Source: Triticum aestivum
Lineage: Eukaryota; Streptophyta; Magnoliopsida; Poales; Poaceae
DNA: 64,000 nt
Reading direction: 5' to 3'
Assembly: GCF_018294505.1 (NCBI RefSeq)
Contig: NC_057796.1
Location: 274,743,079 to 274,807,078 of the forward strand
The position numbers and the translations under genes are program-made. The notes beneath the pieces were generated by a model. That model saw only the letters and a program-made list of their open reading frames with translations, did no database searches and had not been told where the DNA came from. Shown piece by piece: positions 11,949-24,133 of the stretch (position 1 is the first letter of the stretch; each line of letters starts with the position of its first letter).

Positions 11949-12796
11949 GTCTCCCACTTGCACTAGAGTCAATAATCTAGTTCACATCGCCATGTGATTT
12001 AACACCAATAGTTCACATCACCATATGATTAACACCCATAGGGTTTACTAGAGTCAATAATCTAGTTCACATCGCCATGTGCTTAACACCCAAAGAGTAC
12101 TAAGGTGTGATCATGTTTTTACTTGTGAGAGAAGTTTAGTCAATGGGTCTGCACATTCAGATTCGTACGTATTTTGCAAATTTCTATGTCTACAATGCTC
12201 TGCACTAAGCTACTCTAGCTAATTGTTTCCAATTTCAATATGTATCCAGATTAAGACTCAGAGTCATCTGGATTAGTGTCAAAGCTTGCATCGACGTAAC
12301 TCTTTACGACGAACTCTTTTATGACCTCCATAACCAAGAAATATTTCCTTAGTCCTCTAAAGACAATTTTTTGACTGTTGTCCAGTGATAGACTCCTAGA
12401 TCACTATCGTACTCCCTTGCCAAAATCATGCTAAGGTATACAATAGGTCTGGTACACAGCATAGCATACTTTATAGAACCTATGACTGAGGCATAGGGAA
12501 TGACTTTTCATTCTCTTTCTATTTTCTGTCGTGGTCGGGTTTTGAGTCTTTACTCAACTTCACACCTTGTAACACAGGCAAGAACTCCTTCTTTGACTGT
12601 TCCATTTTGAACTACTTCAAAATCTTGTCAAGGTATGTACTCACTGAAAAATCTTATCAAGCGTCTTGATCTATCTCTATAGATCTTCATGCTCAATGTG
12701 TAAGCAGCTTCACCGAGGTCTTTCTTTGAAAAACTCCTTTCAAACACTCCTTGATGCTTTCCAGAAAAATTCTACATTATTTCTGATCAACAATAT
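11949..12796 (-). pseudogene. Decayed RNase H and 3' untranslated end of Angela C
   Basis: Directly beside the 3' LTR is the minus-strand polypurine tract AAGTGGGAGAC (11949-11959). Beyond it are degenerate remnants of the RNase H and connection region: a frame near 12430-12500 reads as the stretch with LCTRP that precedes copia RNase H. No continuous frame remains. At 12797-12808 the reverse-transcriptase active site reads YVND instead of YVDD (GAT to AAT), so the enzyme would be inactive even if translated. Confidence 0.65.
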
Positions 12797-14530
12797 GTCA
12801 TTCACATAGACTTATCAGAAATGTTGTAGTGCTCCCACACACTTTCTTGTAAATACAGGCTTCACCGCAAGTCTGTATAAAACTATATGCTTTGATCAAC
12901 TTATCAAAGCGTATATTCCAACTCCGAGATGCTTGCACCAGTCCACAGATGGATCGCTGGAGCTTGGACATTTTGTTAGCACCTTTAGGATTGACAAAAC
13001 CTTCTGGTTGTATCGTATACAACTCTTCTTTAAGAAATCCATTAAGGAATGCAGTTTTGACATCCATTTGCCAGATTTCATAAAATGCGGCAATTGCTAA
13101 CATGATTCGGACAGACATTAAGCATAGATACGAGTGAGAAACTCTCATCGTAGTCAACACCTTGAACTTGTCGAAAACCTTTTGCAACAATTCGAGCTTT
13201 GTATAAAGTAACACTACTATCAGCATCCGTCTTCCTCTTGAAGATCCATTTAATCTCAATGGCTCACCGATCAACGGGCAAGTCAATCAAAGTCCATACT
13301 TAGTTCTCATACATGGATCCCATCTCAGATTTCATGGCCTCATGCCATTTCGCGGAATCTGGGCTCATCATTGCTTCCTCATAGTTCGTAGGTTCGTCAT
13401 GGTCTAGTAACATGACTTCCAGAATAGTATTACCGTACCACTCTGGTGCGGACCGTACTCTAGTTGACCTACGAGGTTCGGTAGTAACTTGATCTGAAGT
13501 TTGATGATCATCATCATTAGCTTCCTCATTAAATGGTGTAGGAATCACTGGAACTGATTTCTGTGATGAACTACTTTCCAATTCGGGAGAAGGTACAACT
13601 ACCTCATCAATTTCTACTTTCCTCTCACTCACTTCTTTTGAGAGAAACTCCTTCTCTAGAAAGGATCCACTCTTAGCAACAAAGATCTTGCCTTCGGATC
13701 TGTGATAGAAGGTGTACCCAACAGTTTGGATATCCTATGAAGACGCACTTCTCCAATTTGGGTTCGAGCTTATCAGGTTGAAATTTTTTCACATAAGCAT
13801 TGCAACCCCAAACTTAAAGAAACGATAGCTTAGGTTTCTTACTAAACCACAGTTCATATGGTGTTGTCTCAACAGATTTAGATGGTGCCCTATTTAACGT
13901 GAATGCAGCTGTCTCTAATGCATAACCCCAAAACGATAGTGGTAAATCTGTAAGAGACATCATAGATTGCACTATATCCAATAAAGTACGGTTATGACGT
14001 TCGGTCACATCATTATGCTGTAGTGTTCCAGGTCGCATGAGTTTATGAAACTATTCCACATTGTTTTAATTGAAGGCCAAACTCGTAACTCAAATATTCG
14101 CCTCTGCGATCGGATCGTATAAACTTTATTTTATTGTTACGATGATTCTCTACTTCACTCTGAAATTCTTTGAACTTTTTCAAATGTTTCAGACTTGTGT
14201 TTCATTAAGTAGATATACCCAATTCTGCTCAAATCATGTGTGAAGGTTAGAAAATAACGATACCCGCCGCGAGCCTCAACACTCATCGGACCGCATACAT
14301 CGGTATGTATTATTTCCAATAAGTCAGTGGCTCGCTCCATTGTTCCGGAGAACGGAGTCTTAGTCATTTTGCCCATGAGGCATGGATCGCAAGCATGAAA
14401 TGATTCATAATCAAGTGATTCCAAAAGTCCATTTGCATGGAGTTTCTTCATGCGCTTTACACCAATATGACCTAAACGGCAGTGCCACAAGTATGTTGCA
14501 CTATCATTATCAACTTGCATCTTTTGGCAT
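12797..14530 (-). pseudogene. Angela C integrase and reverse transcriptase fragments
   Basis: Fragments in order on minus. 14520-14155: GAG-pre-integrase (LWHCRLGHIG, CDPCLMGK) and integrase start with DVCGPMSVEA. 14038-13814: integrase end with ERHNRTLLDIVQSMM and FWGYALETAAFTLNR. 13632-13300: linker rich in Ser/Glu with EPRRSTRVRSAPEWYG. 13286-12798: reverse transcriptase with [16 protein letters not shown] and QLQRSICGL-like motifs. The pieces are in different frames or separated by stops, so at least four lesions separate them. The family is certain (copia, Angela/BARE). Confidence 0.85.
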
Positions 14531-16150
14531 CAATATTATGAATATGTGTATCACTACGATTGAGATTCAATAAACCATTCACCTTGGGTGTATGACCACA
14601 GAAGGTTTTATTCATGTAAACAGAATAACAATTATTCTTTGACTTAAATGAATAACCATATTGCAATAAACATGATTCAATCATATTATGCTCAACGCAA
14701 ACACCAAATAACAGTTATTTTAGGTTCAACACTAATCTCGAAGGTAAAGGGAGTGTACGGTGGTGATCTTATCAACCTTGGAATCATTTCCAACTCACAT
14801 CGTAACTTGGCCCATAACTAGTCTATGTTCATTCTGCAACTCATGTTTCTAGTTACTACTCTTAGCAACTAAACCAGTATCAAATACTGAGGGGTTGCTA
14901 TAAACACTAGTAAAGTACATATCAATAACATGTATATCAAATATACTTTTGTTCACTTTCCCATCCTTCTTGCCCGCCAAGTATCTAGGGCAGTTGCACT
15001 TCTAGTGACCATTTCCTTTGTAGTAGAAGCACTCAGTTCTAGGCTTAGGTCTGGGTTTGGGCTTCTTCATGGGAGCGGTAACTTGCTTGCTATTCTTCTT
15101 TGAAGTTCCTCTTTCTTTCCCTTTGCCCTTTTCTTGAAACTAGTGGTCTTGTTAACCATCAACACTTGATGCTATTTCTTGATTTCTACCTTCGCCGATT
15201 TTAGTATCGTGAAGAGCTTGGAAATTACTTTCGTCATCCCTTGCATATTATAGTTCATCACTAAGTTCTAGTAACTTGGTGATAGTGACTAGAGAACTTT
15301 GTCAGTTACTGTCTTATCTGGAAGATTAACTCCCACTTGATTCAAGCAATTGTAGTACCCAGACAATCTGAGCACATGCTCACTAGTTGAGCTATTCTCC
15401 TCCATCTTGTAGGCAAAGTACTGTCAGAGGTCTCATACCTCTCGACACGGGCATGAGTATGAAATACCAATTTCAACTCTTAGAACATCTTATATGCTCC
15501 GTGGCGTTCAAAACGTTTTTGAAGTCCCGGTTCTAAGCCGTAAAGCATGGTGCACTAAACTATTAAGTAGTCATCATACCGAGCTTTGTCAAACGTTCAT
15601 AATGTGTGCATCTGCTCCTGCAATAGGTCTGTCACCTAGCGGTGCATCAAGGACATAATTCTTCTGTGCAGTAATGAGGATAATCCTCAAATCACGGACC
15701 AAGTCTGCATCATTGCTACTATCATCTTTCAACTTCTTTTTCTCTAGGAACATATAAAAAATAAACGGGAAGCTACATCGCAAGCGATTGATCTACAACA
15801 AAGATTGCAAATACTATCAGGACTAAGTTCATGATAAATTAAAGTTCAATTAATCATATTACTTAAGAACTCCCACTTAGATAGACATCCCTCTAGTCAT
15901 CTAAATGATCACGTGATCCATATCAACTAAACCATGTCCGATCATCACGTGAGATGCAGTAGTTTTCAATGGTGAACATCACTATGTTGATCATATCTGC
16001 TATATGATTCACGCTCGACCTTTCGGTCTCAGTGTTCCGAGGCCATATCTGCATATGCTAGGCATGTCAAGTTTAACCCGAGTATTCTGAACGTGCAAAA
16101 CTGGCTTGCACCCGTTGTATGTGAACGTAGAGCTTATCACACTCGATCAT
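14531..16150 (-). pseudogene. Decayed gag of Angela C
   Basis: The nucleotide sequence continues the Angela internal region, but gag is riddled with stops. The zinc knuckle is still visible near 14966-15035 on minus as CFYYKGNGH followed by a stop and CNCP: one knuckle cysteine has become tyrosine and the tryptophan codon after H has become TAG. A 64-residue frame at 15783-15589 is a piece of the gag core. No other protein is apparent. Confidence 0.6.
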
Positions 16151-17021
16151 CACGTGGTGTCTCGGCACGACGAATTGTCGCAACGGTGCATACTCAGGGA
16201 GAACACTTATACCTTAAAATTTCGTGAGGGGTCATCTTGTAATGCTACCGCCGTACTAAGCAAAATAAGATGCATAAAGGATAAACATCATATGCAATCA
16301 AAATACATGACATGATATGGCCATCATCATCTTGTGCCTTTGATCTCCATCTCCAAAGTACAGTCATGATCTCCATCTTCACCGGCATGACACCATGATC
16401 ACCATCATCTTGATCTTTATCAACGTGTCGTCACATGGTCGTCTCGCCAACTATTTCTTTTGCAACTATTGCTATCGCATAGCGATAAAGTAAAGCAATT
16501 ATATGGCGCTTGCATCTTATGCAATAAAGAGACAACCATAAGGCTCGTGCGAGTTGCCGATAACTTTAAGAAAACATGATCATCTTATACAACAATTTAT
16601 ATCCCATCACGTATTGACCATATCACATCACAACATGCCCTGCAAAAACAAGTTAGACGTCCTCTACTTTGTTGTTGCAAGTTTTACGTGGCTGCTACGG
16701 GCTTTGCAAGAACCGTTCTTACCTACGCATCAAAAACCACAACGATTTTTCATCAAGTTTGCTGTTTTAACCTTCAACAAGGACCGGGCGTAGTCACACT
16801 TGATTCAACTAAAGTTGGAGAAACAGACACCCACTAGCCACCTGTGTGCGAAGCACGTCGGTAGAACCAGTCCCGCGTAAGCGTACTCGTAATGTCGGTC
16901 TGAGCCGCTTCATCAAACAATACCGCCGAATCAAAGTATGACATGCTGGTAAGCAGTATGACTATTACCGCCCACAACTCTTTGTGTTCTACTCGTGCAT
17001 ATAACATCTACGCATAGACCT
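16151..17021 (-). other. 5' leader of Angela C
   Basis: Untranslated leader between PBS and gag. The same sequence recurs in pieces at 31690-31966 and 41551-41726, and its PBS-proximal end at 6584-6676, which helped assign those fragments. No ORF. Confidence 0.7.
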
Positions 17022-17035
17022 GGCTCGGATGCCAC
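17022..17035 (-). other. Primer binding site of Angela C
   Basis: TGGCATCCGAGCCA on minus directly follows the LTR after one base. It is an initiator-Met tRNA type PBS with two or three departures from TGGTATCAGAGC. Confidence 0.65.
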
Positions 17036-18394
17036 TGTTGGAGAACGTAGTATTTCAAAAAAATTGCCTACGATCACGCAAGATCTATCTAGGAGAAGCA
17101 TAGAACGAGCGGGGAGAGTGTGTCCACGTACCCTCGAAGACCGAAAGCGGAAGCGTTTAGTAACGTGGTTGATGTAGTCGAACGTCTTCGCGATCCAACC
17201 GATCCAAGCACCGAACGTACGGCACCTCCGCGTTCAGCACACGTTCAGCTCGATGACGTCCCTCGAGCTCTTAATCCAATTGAGGACGAGGGAGAGTTCC
17301 GTCAGCACGACGGCACGGTGACGGTGATGATGAAGTTACCGGCGCAGGGCTTCACCTAAGCACTACGACGATATGACCGAGGTGTGTAACTGTGGAGGGG
17401 GGCACCGCACACGGCTAAGACAAATCTTGGAGTGCCTTTGAGGTGCCCCCTGCCCATGTATATAAAGGAGGGGGGAGAGGAGGCCGGCCTAGGAGGGGCG
17501 CGCCTATAGGGGGAGTCCAACTAGGATTCCCAATCCTAGTTGGAGTCCCCTTTCTTTTCCAAGAGGGGAACGAGGGAAGGAGTAGGAGAGGGAGAAGGAA
17601 AGAGAGGGGGGCACCGCCCCCTCCCTATTCCAATTTGGACTTGCCATGGGGGGCGCGCGGCCACCCCTTGAGGCCCTTCTCTCCTTTCCCGTATGGCCCA
17701 TTAAGGCCACTATTTCCCCCGGCGAATTCCCGTAACTCTCCGGTACTCCGAAAAATACCCGAATCACTCGGAACCTTTCCGATGTCCGAATATAGCCTTC
17801 CAATATATCGATCTTTACATCTCAACCATTTTGAGACTCCTCTTCTTGTCCGTGATCTCATATGGGACTCCGAACAACCTTCGGTACATCAAATCACATA
17901 ACTCATATAACACTAAATCGTCATCGAACGTTAAGTGTGCTGACCCTACGGGTTCGAGAACTATGTAGACATGACCAAGAAACCTCTCCAGTCAATAACC
18001 AATAGCGGAACCTGGATGCTCATATTGGCTCCTACATATTCTACGAAGATCTTTATCGGTCGAACCGTTATGACAACATATGTTATTCCCTTTGTCATCG
18101 GCATGTTACTTGCCCGAGATTCGATCGTCGGTATCTTCATACCTAGTTCAATCTCGTTACCGGAAAGTCTCTTTACTCGTTCCGTAATATATCATCCCGC
18201 AACTAACTCATTAGTCACTTTGCTTGCAAGGCTTCTTATGATGTGCATTACCGAGAGGGCCCAGAGATACCTCTCCGATACTCGGAGTGACAAATTCTAA
18301 TCTCGATATATGCCAACCCAACAAACACCTTCGGAGATACCTATAGAGCATCTTTATAATCACCCAGTTATGTTGTGACGTTTGATAACACCTT
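17036..18394 (-). repeat. 5' LTR of Angela C, truncated
   Basis: It matches 10212-11560 and stops within the sequence corresponding to TTTGATAGCAC. The terminal 400 bp (the LTR start with TGAAGGAAAT) is absent and replaced by Athila-type sequence. Confidence 0.88.
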
Positions 18395-18869
18395 CGGATG
18401 ATAGTTATTTGATCTTGCTGTAATTTTCAGAAACTTTCTGTTCACGAAAACAATTGTTAAAAATCACCAGAACGTGATAAAATAGTGATTCCAATTGCTT
18501 CTGATCAATAAACAAATTTCCTAGGTCTTTCTATTTTGGCTAATTTTTTGGAGTTCCCGAAGTTTGCGTTAGTTACATATTACTACAGACTGTTCTGTTT
18601 TTGACAGATTCTGTTTTTCGTGTGTTGTTTGCTTATTTTGATGAATCTATGGCTAGTAAAATAGTTTATAAACCATAGAGAAGTTGGAATACAGTAGTTT
18701 TAACACCAATATAAATAAATAATGAGTTAATTAAGTACCTTGAAGTGGTATTTTGTTTTCTTTTGCTAACGGAGCTCACGAGATTTCTGTTGAGTTTTGT
18801 GTTGTGAAGTTTTCAAGTTTTGGGTGAAAGATTTTTGATGGATTATGGAACAAGGAGTGGAAAGATCCT

Positions 18870-18939
18870 AAGCTTGGGGATGCCCATGGCACCCCCAAGA
18901 TAATCTAAGGACACCAAAAAGCCAAAGCTTGGGGATGCC
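18870..18939 (+). other. Two internal polypurine-tract-like copies
   Basis: AAGCTTGGGGATGCC occurs at 18870-18884 and 18925-18939. AAGCTTGGGGATGCT at 30105-30119 is the tract directly before the LTR. Subtracting the 9105-bp insertion, the nearer copy is about 2.08 kb from the LTR-proximal tract. The second copy is preceded by CCAAAAAGCC, as is the internal copy of the element at 38123. Confidence 0.6.
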
Positions 18940-19138
18940 CCGGAAGGCATCCCCTCTTTCGTCTACTTCCATCGGTAACTTTACTTGGAGCTATATTTTT
19001 ATTCACCACATGATATGTGTTTTGCTTGGAGCGTCTTGTATGATTTGAGTCTTTGCTTTTTAGTTTACCACAATCATCCTTGCTGTACACACCCTTTGAG
19101 AGAGCCATACATGATTTGGAATTTGTTAGAATACTCTA

Positions 19139-19275
19139 TGTGCTTCACTTATATCTTTTAAGTTATATAGTTTTGCTCTAGTGCTTCACTTATATATTTT
19201 AGAGCACGGTGGTGGATTTGTTTTATAGAAACTATTGATCTCTCATGCTTCACTTATATTATTTTGAGAGTCTTA
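19139..19275 (+). repeat. Short imperfect repeat, TGCTTCACTTATAT units
   Basis: Three units beginning GTGCTTCACTTATAT or ATGCTTCACTTATAT lie near 19140, 19181 and 19249, each followed by an AT-rich stretch and a GAG-containing segment. The unit spacing is irregular (about 40-70 bp). Confidence 0.6.
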
Positions 19276-20151
19276 AATAGCATGGTAATTTTCTTAAATA
19301 ATCCTAATAAACTTTGTGTTCAAGAATAGTAAAAACTTTCTTATGAGTGTGTTGAATACTATAAGAAGTTTGATGCTTGATAATTGTTTTGAGATATGAA
19401 GATGGTGATATTAGAGTCATGCTAGTTGAGTAGTTGTAAATTTGAGAAATGCTTGTGTTAAAGTTTGTGATTCCCATAGCATGCACGTATGGTGAACCGT
19501 TATGTGATGAAGTTGGAGCATGATTTATTTATTGCTTGTCTTCCTTATGAGTGGCGGTCGGGGACGAGCGATGGTCTTTCCCTACCAATCTATCCCCCTA
19601 GGAGCATGCGCATAATACTTTGCTTTGATAACTTGTAGATTTTTGCAATAAGTATATGAGTTCTTCATGACTAATGTTGAGTCCATGGATTATATGCACT
19701 CTTCTTCCTTCCACCATTGCTAGCCTCTCTAACACCGCGCACTTTTCACCAGTATCATACACCCACCATATACCTTCCTCAAAACAGTCACCATACCTAC
19801 CTATCATGGCATTTCCATAGCCATTCCGAGATATATTGCCATGCAACTTTCCACCGTTCCGTTTATGACACGCTCCATCATTGTCATATTGCTTAGCATG
19901 ATCATGCAGTTGACATCGTATTTGTGGCAAAGCCACCATTCATAATTCTTTCATACATGTCACTCTTGATTCATTGCATATCCCGGTACACCGCCGGAGG
20001 CATTCATATAGAGTCATATTTTGTTCTAAGTATCGAGTTGTAATTGTTGAGTTGTAAGAAAATAAAAGTGTGATGATCTTCATTTTTAGAGCATTATCCC
20101 AAGTGAGGAAAAGGATGATGGAGACTATGATTCCCCACAAGTCGGGATGAG

Positions 20152-20625
20152 TGTCGGTGTCAAAACCAGCGGATCTCGGGTAGGGGGTCCCGAACTATGC
20201 GTCTAGGCGGATGGTAACAGGAGACATGGGACACGATGTTTTACCCAGGTTCGGGCCCTCTCGATGGAGGTAAAACCCTACTCCTGCTTGATTGATCTTG
20301 ATGATATGAGTATTACAAGAGTTGATCTACCACGAGATCGGAGAGGCTAAACCCTAGAAGCTAGCCTATGGTATGATTGTTGTTGTTGGTCCTACGGACT
20401 AAACCCTCCGGTTTATATAGACACCGGAGGGGGCTAGGGTTACACAGAGTCGGTTACAATGGGAGGAGATCTACATATCCGTATCGCCAAGCTTGCCTTC
20501 CACGCCAAGGAGAGTCCCATTCGGACACGGGACGAAGTCTTCAATCTTGTATCTTCATAGTCCAACAGTCCGGCCAAAGGATATAGTCCGGCTGTCCGGA
20601 TACCCCCTAATCCAGGACTCCCTCA
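20152..20625 (-). repeat. 3' LTR of the Fatima-like element
   Basis: Begins TGTCGGTGTC and ends GACTCCCTCA on plus. The polypurine tract on minus is GGTTCAGGGGCTAC at 20626-20639. TATA-like sequence near 20415. Confidence 0.92.
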
Positions 20626-21179
20626 GTAGCCCCTGAACCAGGCTTCAATGACGATGAGTCCGGCGCGCAGATTGTCTTCGGCATTGCAAGGCGGGTTCCT
20701 CCTCCGAATACTTTATAAAAGATTTTGAACACGAGGATCGTGTCCGGATTTGCAAAACAAGTTCCACATACCACCGTAGAGAGAATAATATTTCCACAAA
20801 TCTAATCTACTGACGTACCCCGCCTGTGACATCACACCACAGCCAAGTCTTTATCCAAATCATTTTTCATAACCAATCTCAGCGCGTTTCGCGAGGTGGT
20901 TTCCTTGGCACGTCTTGTCGAAGCAGAGATCGTGTCCCCTTTATTACGGGATTCCCATCAATACGGACGTGGGTAACCCAACCGCGCCATTGATTAGGGT
21001 GCTTGGGGGATAAGCGAGTTTTACCAGGCTGGTGGGGACGCATAGTTTCGTCCGCCCTTATAAAGGGATAAGGATTCACCTTTTTTCTACCCACGCCTTC
21101 TTCCTCCTTGCTCATCCATGCTCGCGCACTCGAGCTCCAGCGCCCAAGTCCACATCCTCCTCCTCAGCCCTCTCCAATC
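20626..21179 (+). promoter_or_regulatory. PPT region and promoter of the antisense gene
   Basis: The first 100 bp are shared with the left copy (6010-6112 region). A clear TATA box, CTTATAAAGG, lies at 21057-21066 on +, about 115 bp upstream of the ATG at 21180 and followed by a CT-rich leader. No other ORF is credible here. Confidence 0.55.
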
Positions 21180-24133
21180 ATGTCCGGAGCGGGAGGCAAG
21201 TGGATGGTCTCCTCCGTCACGGAGGGACACATCAAAAAGCTGCATGGGACCGGATACTTAGCCGCGGATATCGCGCACCGGCTGCCAGCCATGGGGCAGA
21301 TCGTCCCTAGCCCGGAACCTTACGAAAGGGTGGTCTTCCTCACCCACTTCGTCCGCGGACTGGGGTTTCCCCTCCATCCATTCGTCCGCGGCCTCATGTT
21401 CTATTATGGGCTGGATTTCCATGATCTGGCCCCAAATTTCATCCTCAACATCTCGGCATTTATCGTCGTGTGTGAGGCCTTTCTCCGCATCAAGCCCCAC
21501 TTCGGCGTATGGCTGAAAACTTTTAACGTCAAACCGAAGGTGGTGAGTGGCCAACAGGCGGTGTGCGGAGGCGCCATGGTGGGTAAGATCCCAACGTCAC
21601 ATGGCTCGAGGGCTCCTATATGGAGACCATAAAGGGGTGGCAATCGGGGTGGTTCTACATCACCGAGCCGCGCGACGCCAAATGGGCGGCGGCCCCCAAA
21701 TTCCGATCCGGAATCCCCACGCGGCTCACTTCCTGGAAAGAGAAGGGCCTGCCCTGGGGTAACCCGGTAGAGCTGACCGGACTCCAGACCTGCATTCAAA
21801 ATATGATAAACAGGAAGCTCAAGCTCGTCAACATAGTTCCCAGTCAAAAAAACATAGTCCAGGTCATGCTCATCCGTCGGATCCTCCCGTGTCAACAACG
21901 GGCGTTCAATTTGTGGGAGTTCAACCCAGCCCAGCACCAGACTCTGAGTGAGCTCTTCGACACGACGCACAAGGACGTCTGGAAGGTGATGTTCAAGAGC
22001 GCCGAGGTTCCCCCACCCCTCACCGAGGATCGCGGACTCAGCGCGCAGCGCCAAGCCAGCGCGGTAAGCTCTTTTGTTACCTATAGGGTATTCATTTTCC
22101 CCAGTATAACCATATGCGGGATCTAAGCTCCCATACCTTTGACAGGAATGGCTAGAGACGGCCGAACAGATCAACTGCCCGGCCCCAGGGACCAGGAAGG
22201 CCAAGAAGAAGGCCACGGGGACCAGGAAGGGTCTCCGGCGCCAGGTTGTATCGGACTCGTCGTCCGAACACTCCGAAGCGCACTCCTCCCACGAAGACGA
22301 GGAGGAGGAAGAAGAAGGTTCTCCCCCTCTAGCCGGGGGAGAAAAGAAAAGGAAGGCCGCCCCAACCGGGGGGTCCGAAGGGTCCAAGAAGGGAAGGACT
22401 CTCCCTCCGGACTTTTCCACCACCGCCGCTGACAGCGAAGACGAGTGGGTACCCAGGGCCAAGCCCCTGGCGAAGTCGTAAGTATTCGGATACCAGAGTA
22501 ACTCATAGCATACTTTTGTCGCACTGCTTCTCCTAACGCCGAATATGATCATGCAGTCCGTCTTGAGCCCGCATCGACTTGTCCTCGTCGGACGGTTCTT
22601 TGGACCCGTCGGCCATGAGTAGCGGTTCGCTTTCGACCGCCTCCACCCCTCGCCCCACGGACAATGCCGAGGTGTTGTCTCAAAGGGCACCAAGTCGAGG
22701 GGAGGTAGTCCTGGAGGCGCCCCAAGGCGACCTTCCGGACTCTAGGCGCAAAGGGAGCAAGACTCCCAAGGGCTCCAAGTTCGGCCTTCAGCCGAACACC
22801 GCGCCGGAACCTCCAGTGGTTCCAGACTCCGGCAGGCGGCCCCCTGCCAAGAGGGGCAAGCCGCCCGTGCCGGTGACCTCCGTCCATCCGGAGGCACCGG
22901 ACAATTTGCTGGAAGTGCTTAGCAGCGCTTCCATCGACGAGGAGCACCGCACTATTATGAGTGCGGTGATCAAGAAGGTTTAGTCCGCCAAGAGCGGACT
23001 GACTGAAGCCTATGCCAGCCTTCTAGCAGGCTTTGAGGTAAGTGTTTAAAATATAGGAAAATATTACCGCATAGACAGTAGCCCCTGATGCTCTGTTTGG
23101 TGTTCACAAAGAAAAGCCGAATAGAGGATCAAATAATATCTGCAGGAGTCTAATACAAGTATGTCTATATGCGTATGCAGGCTTCGCTGCTGACCTCTGC
23201 CGCACTGACTGCGGAGGTCGCCGCACTGAAGCAGAACCTCGAGCGGTCCGAGAAAGAGCTCGGCCTTGCCAAGAGGCAGCTCGAGGAGAACGAAGGTAAG
23301 TAATACCTTGTCTATATGTATAAAAAAAGATGTGGTTGCAAAATGATAGGATCATCATGGATGTGCCAGGGGCCGCAACCGAAGTGGCGACCCTGAAGCA
23401 AGCGCTGTCCGAGGCCGAAAACAAAGCGGCCAAGGAGCGCACCGAGCGGGAGAAACAAGAGGCACAGGTGGGCGAGGTGCAGCAAGAGCTCCAGGCTCTC
23501 GTGAAGAAACACGAGACTTCGGAGCTTGACTCGAAGACGCGAGAGTCCGAGCTTGCCGCGGCCCTCGAGAGCACCAAGCATGCCAAGGCTGAAGCCCAAA
23601 AGTCCCTCCAGGAAATTGAGGCGATGAGGAAGATAGCGGCGGGTAAGGCATTCATTATGCAAAGCAAGCATGTGAAAGTAAATTACTTGTTACTTACCTG
23701 AGTCCGGAGCTCTCCAGGAGCATTCGCAGATTTGCCCCGCAGCGTGTCGGATGCCGCAAAGTACTACCAGGCCGAGGAGGGAAGCTCGATGGAGAAGTTG
23801 TTCTGGTCTCAGTATACTAGGACCGAACACCCGATGCCTGTGAGCGACCAGCTGAAGCAACTGGTCGAGCTGCACAAGGTGGTCAAACAGGCCATGAAGG
23901 GTCTTATAGTCCGGCTATGGCCTGGAGTTGCCATGCCAGGGAGCTACTTCGGGCTGGTGAGGCGGCTTGTGGATGCTTGCCCTCGGCTAGAAGTCATCAA
24001 GCGGTCCGTCTGCATCGAGGGCGCCCGCCGGGCGCTTGCCCGTGTTCAAGTACACTGGGCCAAGATGGACGCTGAGAAGCTGGTGAAGGAGGGGCCGCCG
24101 CAGGGCAAGGAGCATCGCCACCCTGAAATATAA
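21180..24133 (+). pseudogene. Spliced antisense gene, 'putative gypsy type transposon' family
   Basis: Exon 1 starts at ATG 21180 (MSGAGGKWMVSS) and contains LGFPLHPFVRGLMFYYGL, the same block as in the left copy, then WFYITEP. A one-base frameshift lies near 21590. Probable introns: 22064-22145 (GTAAGC...ACAG), 22478-22556 (GTAAGT...GCAG), 23038-23179, about 23294-23371 and about 23644-23730. Exon 2 is basic then acidic (low complexity), and later exons form coiled coils (for example EVATLKQALSEAENKAAKER). The last exon ends at 24133. In-frame stops in exon 3 (TGA near 22564, TAG at 22981) and the frameshift make this copy defective. It diverges strongly from the left copy outside conserved blocks. 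Function unknown. Confidence 0.72.

Larger units (their letters stand above)
10212..18394 (-). mobile_element. Angela (copia) copy C, nearly complete, 5' LTR truncated
   Basis: Minus-strand order is truncated 5' LTR (18394-17036), PBS, leader, decayed gag, integrase, reverse transcriptase, decayed RNase H, polypurine tract and 3' LTR (11948-10212). Length is close to the 8-9 kb of Angela/BARE elements. The last 400 bp or so of the 5' LTR are missing at the junction with Athila-type sequence at 18395. No reading frame longer than about 160 codons survives. Confidence 0.9.
18395..20151 (+). other. 3' non-coding region of the Athila-type element
   Basis: AT-rich DNA without any convincing coding frame. 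It holds two internal polypurine-tract-like copies (18870-18884 and 18925-18939) and a short repeat block near 19139-19275. Small open frames on minus (for example 19939-19598) show no motif and are not called. Confidence 0.6.

Noticed and set aside
22171..22693. Long minus-strand frame (429 codons from 22693 to 21404)
   Set aside because: It is antisense to the conserved exons of the antisense gene and low complexity. The plus strand carries the recognisable family motifs and splice sites.
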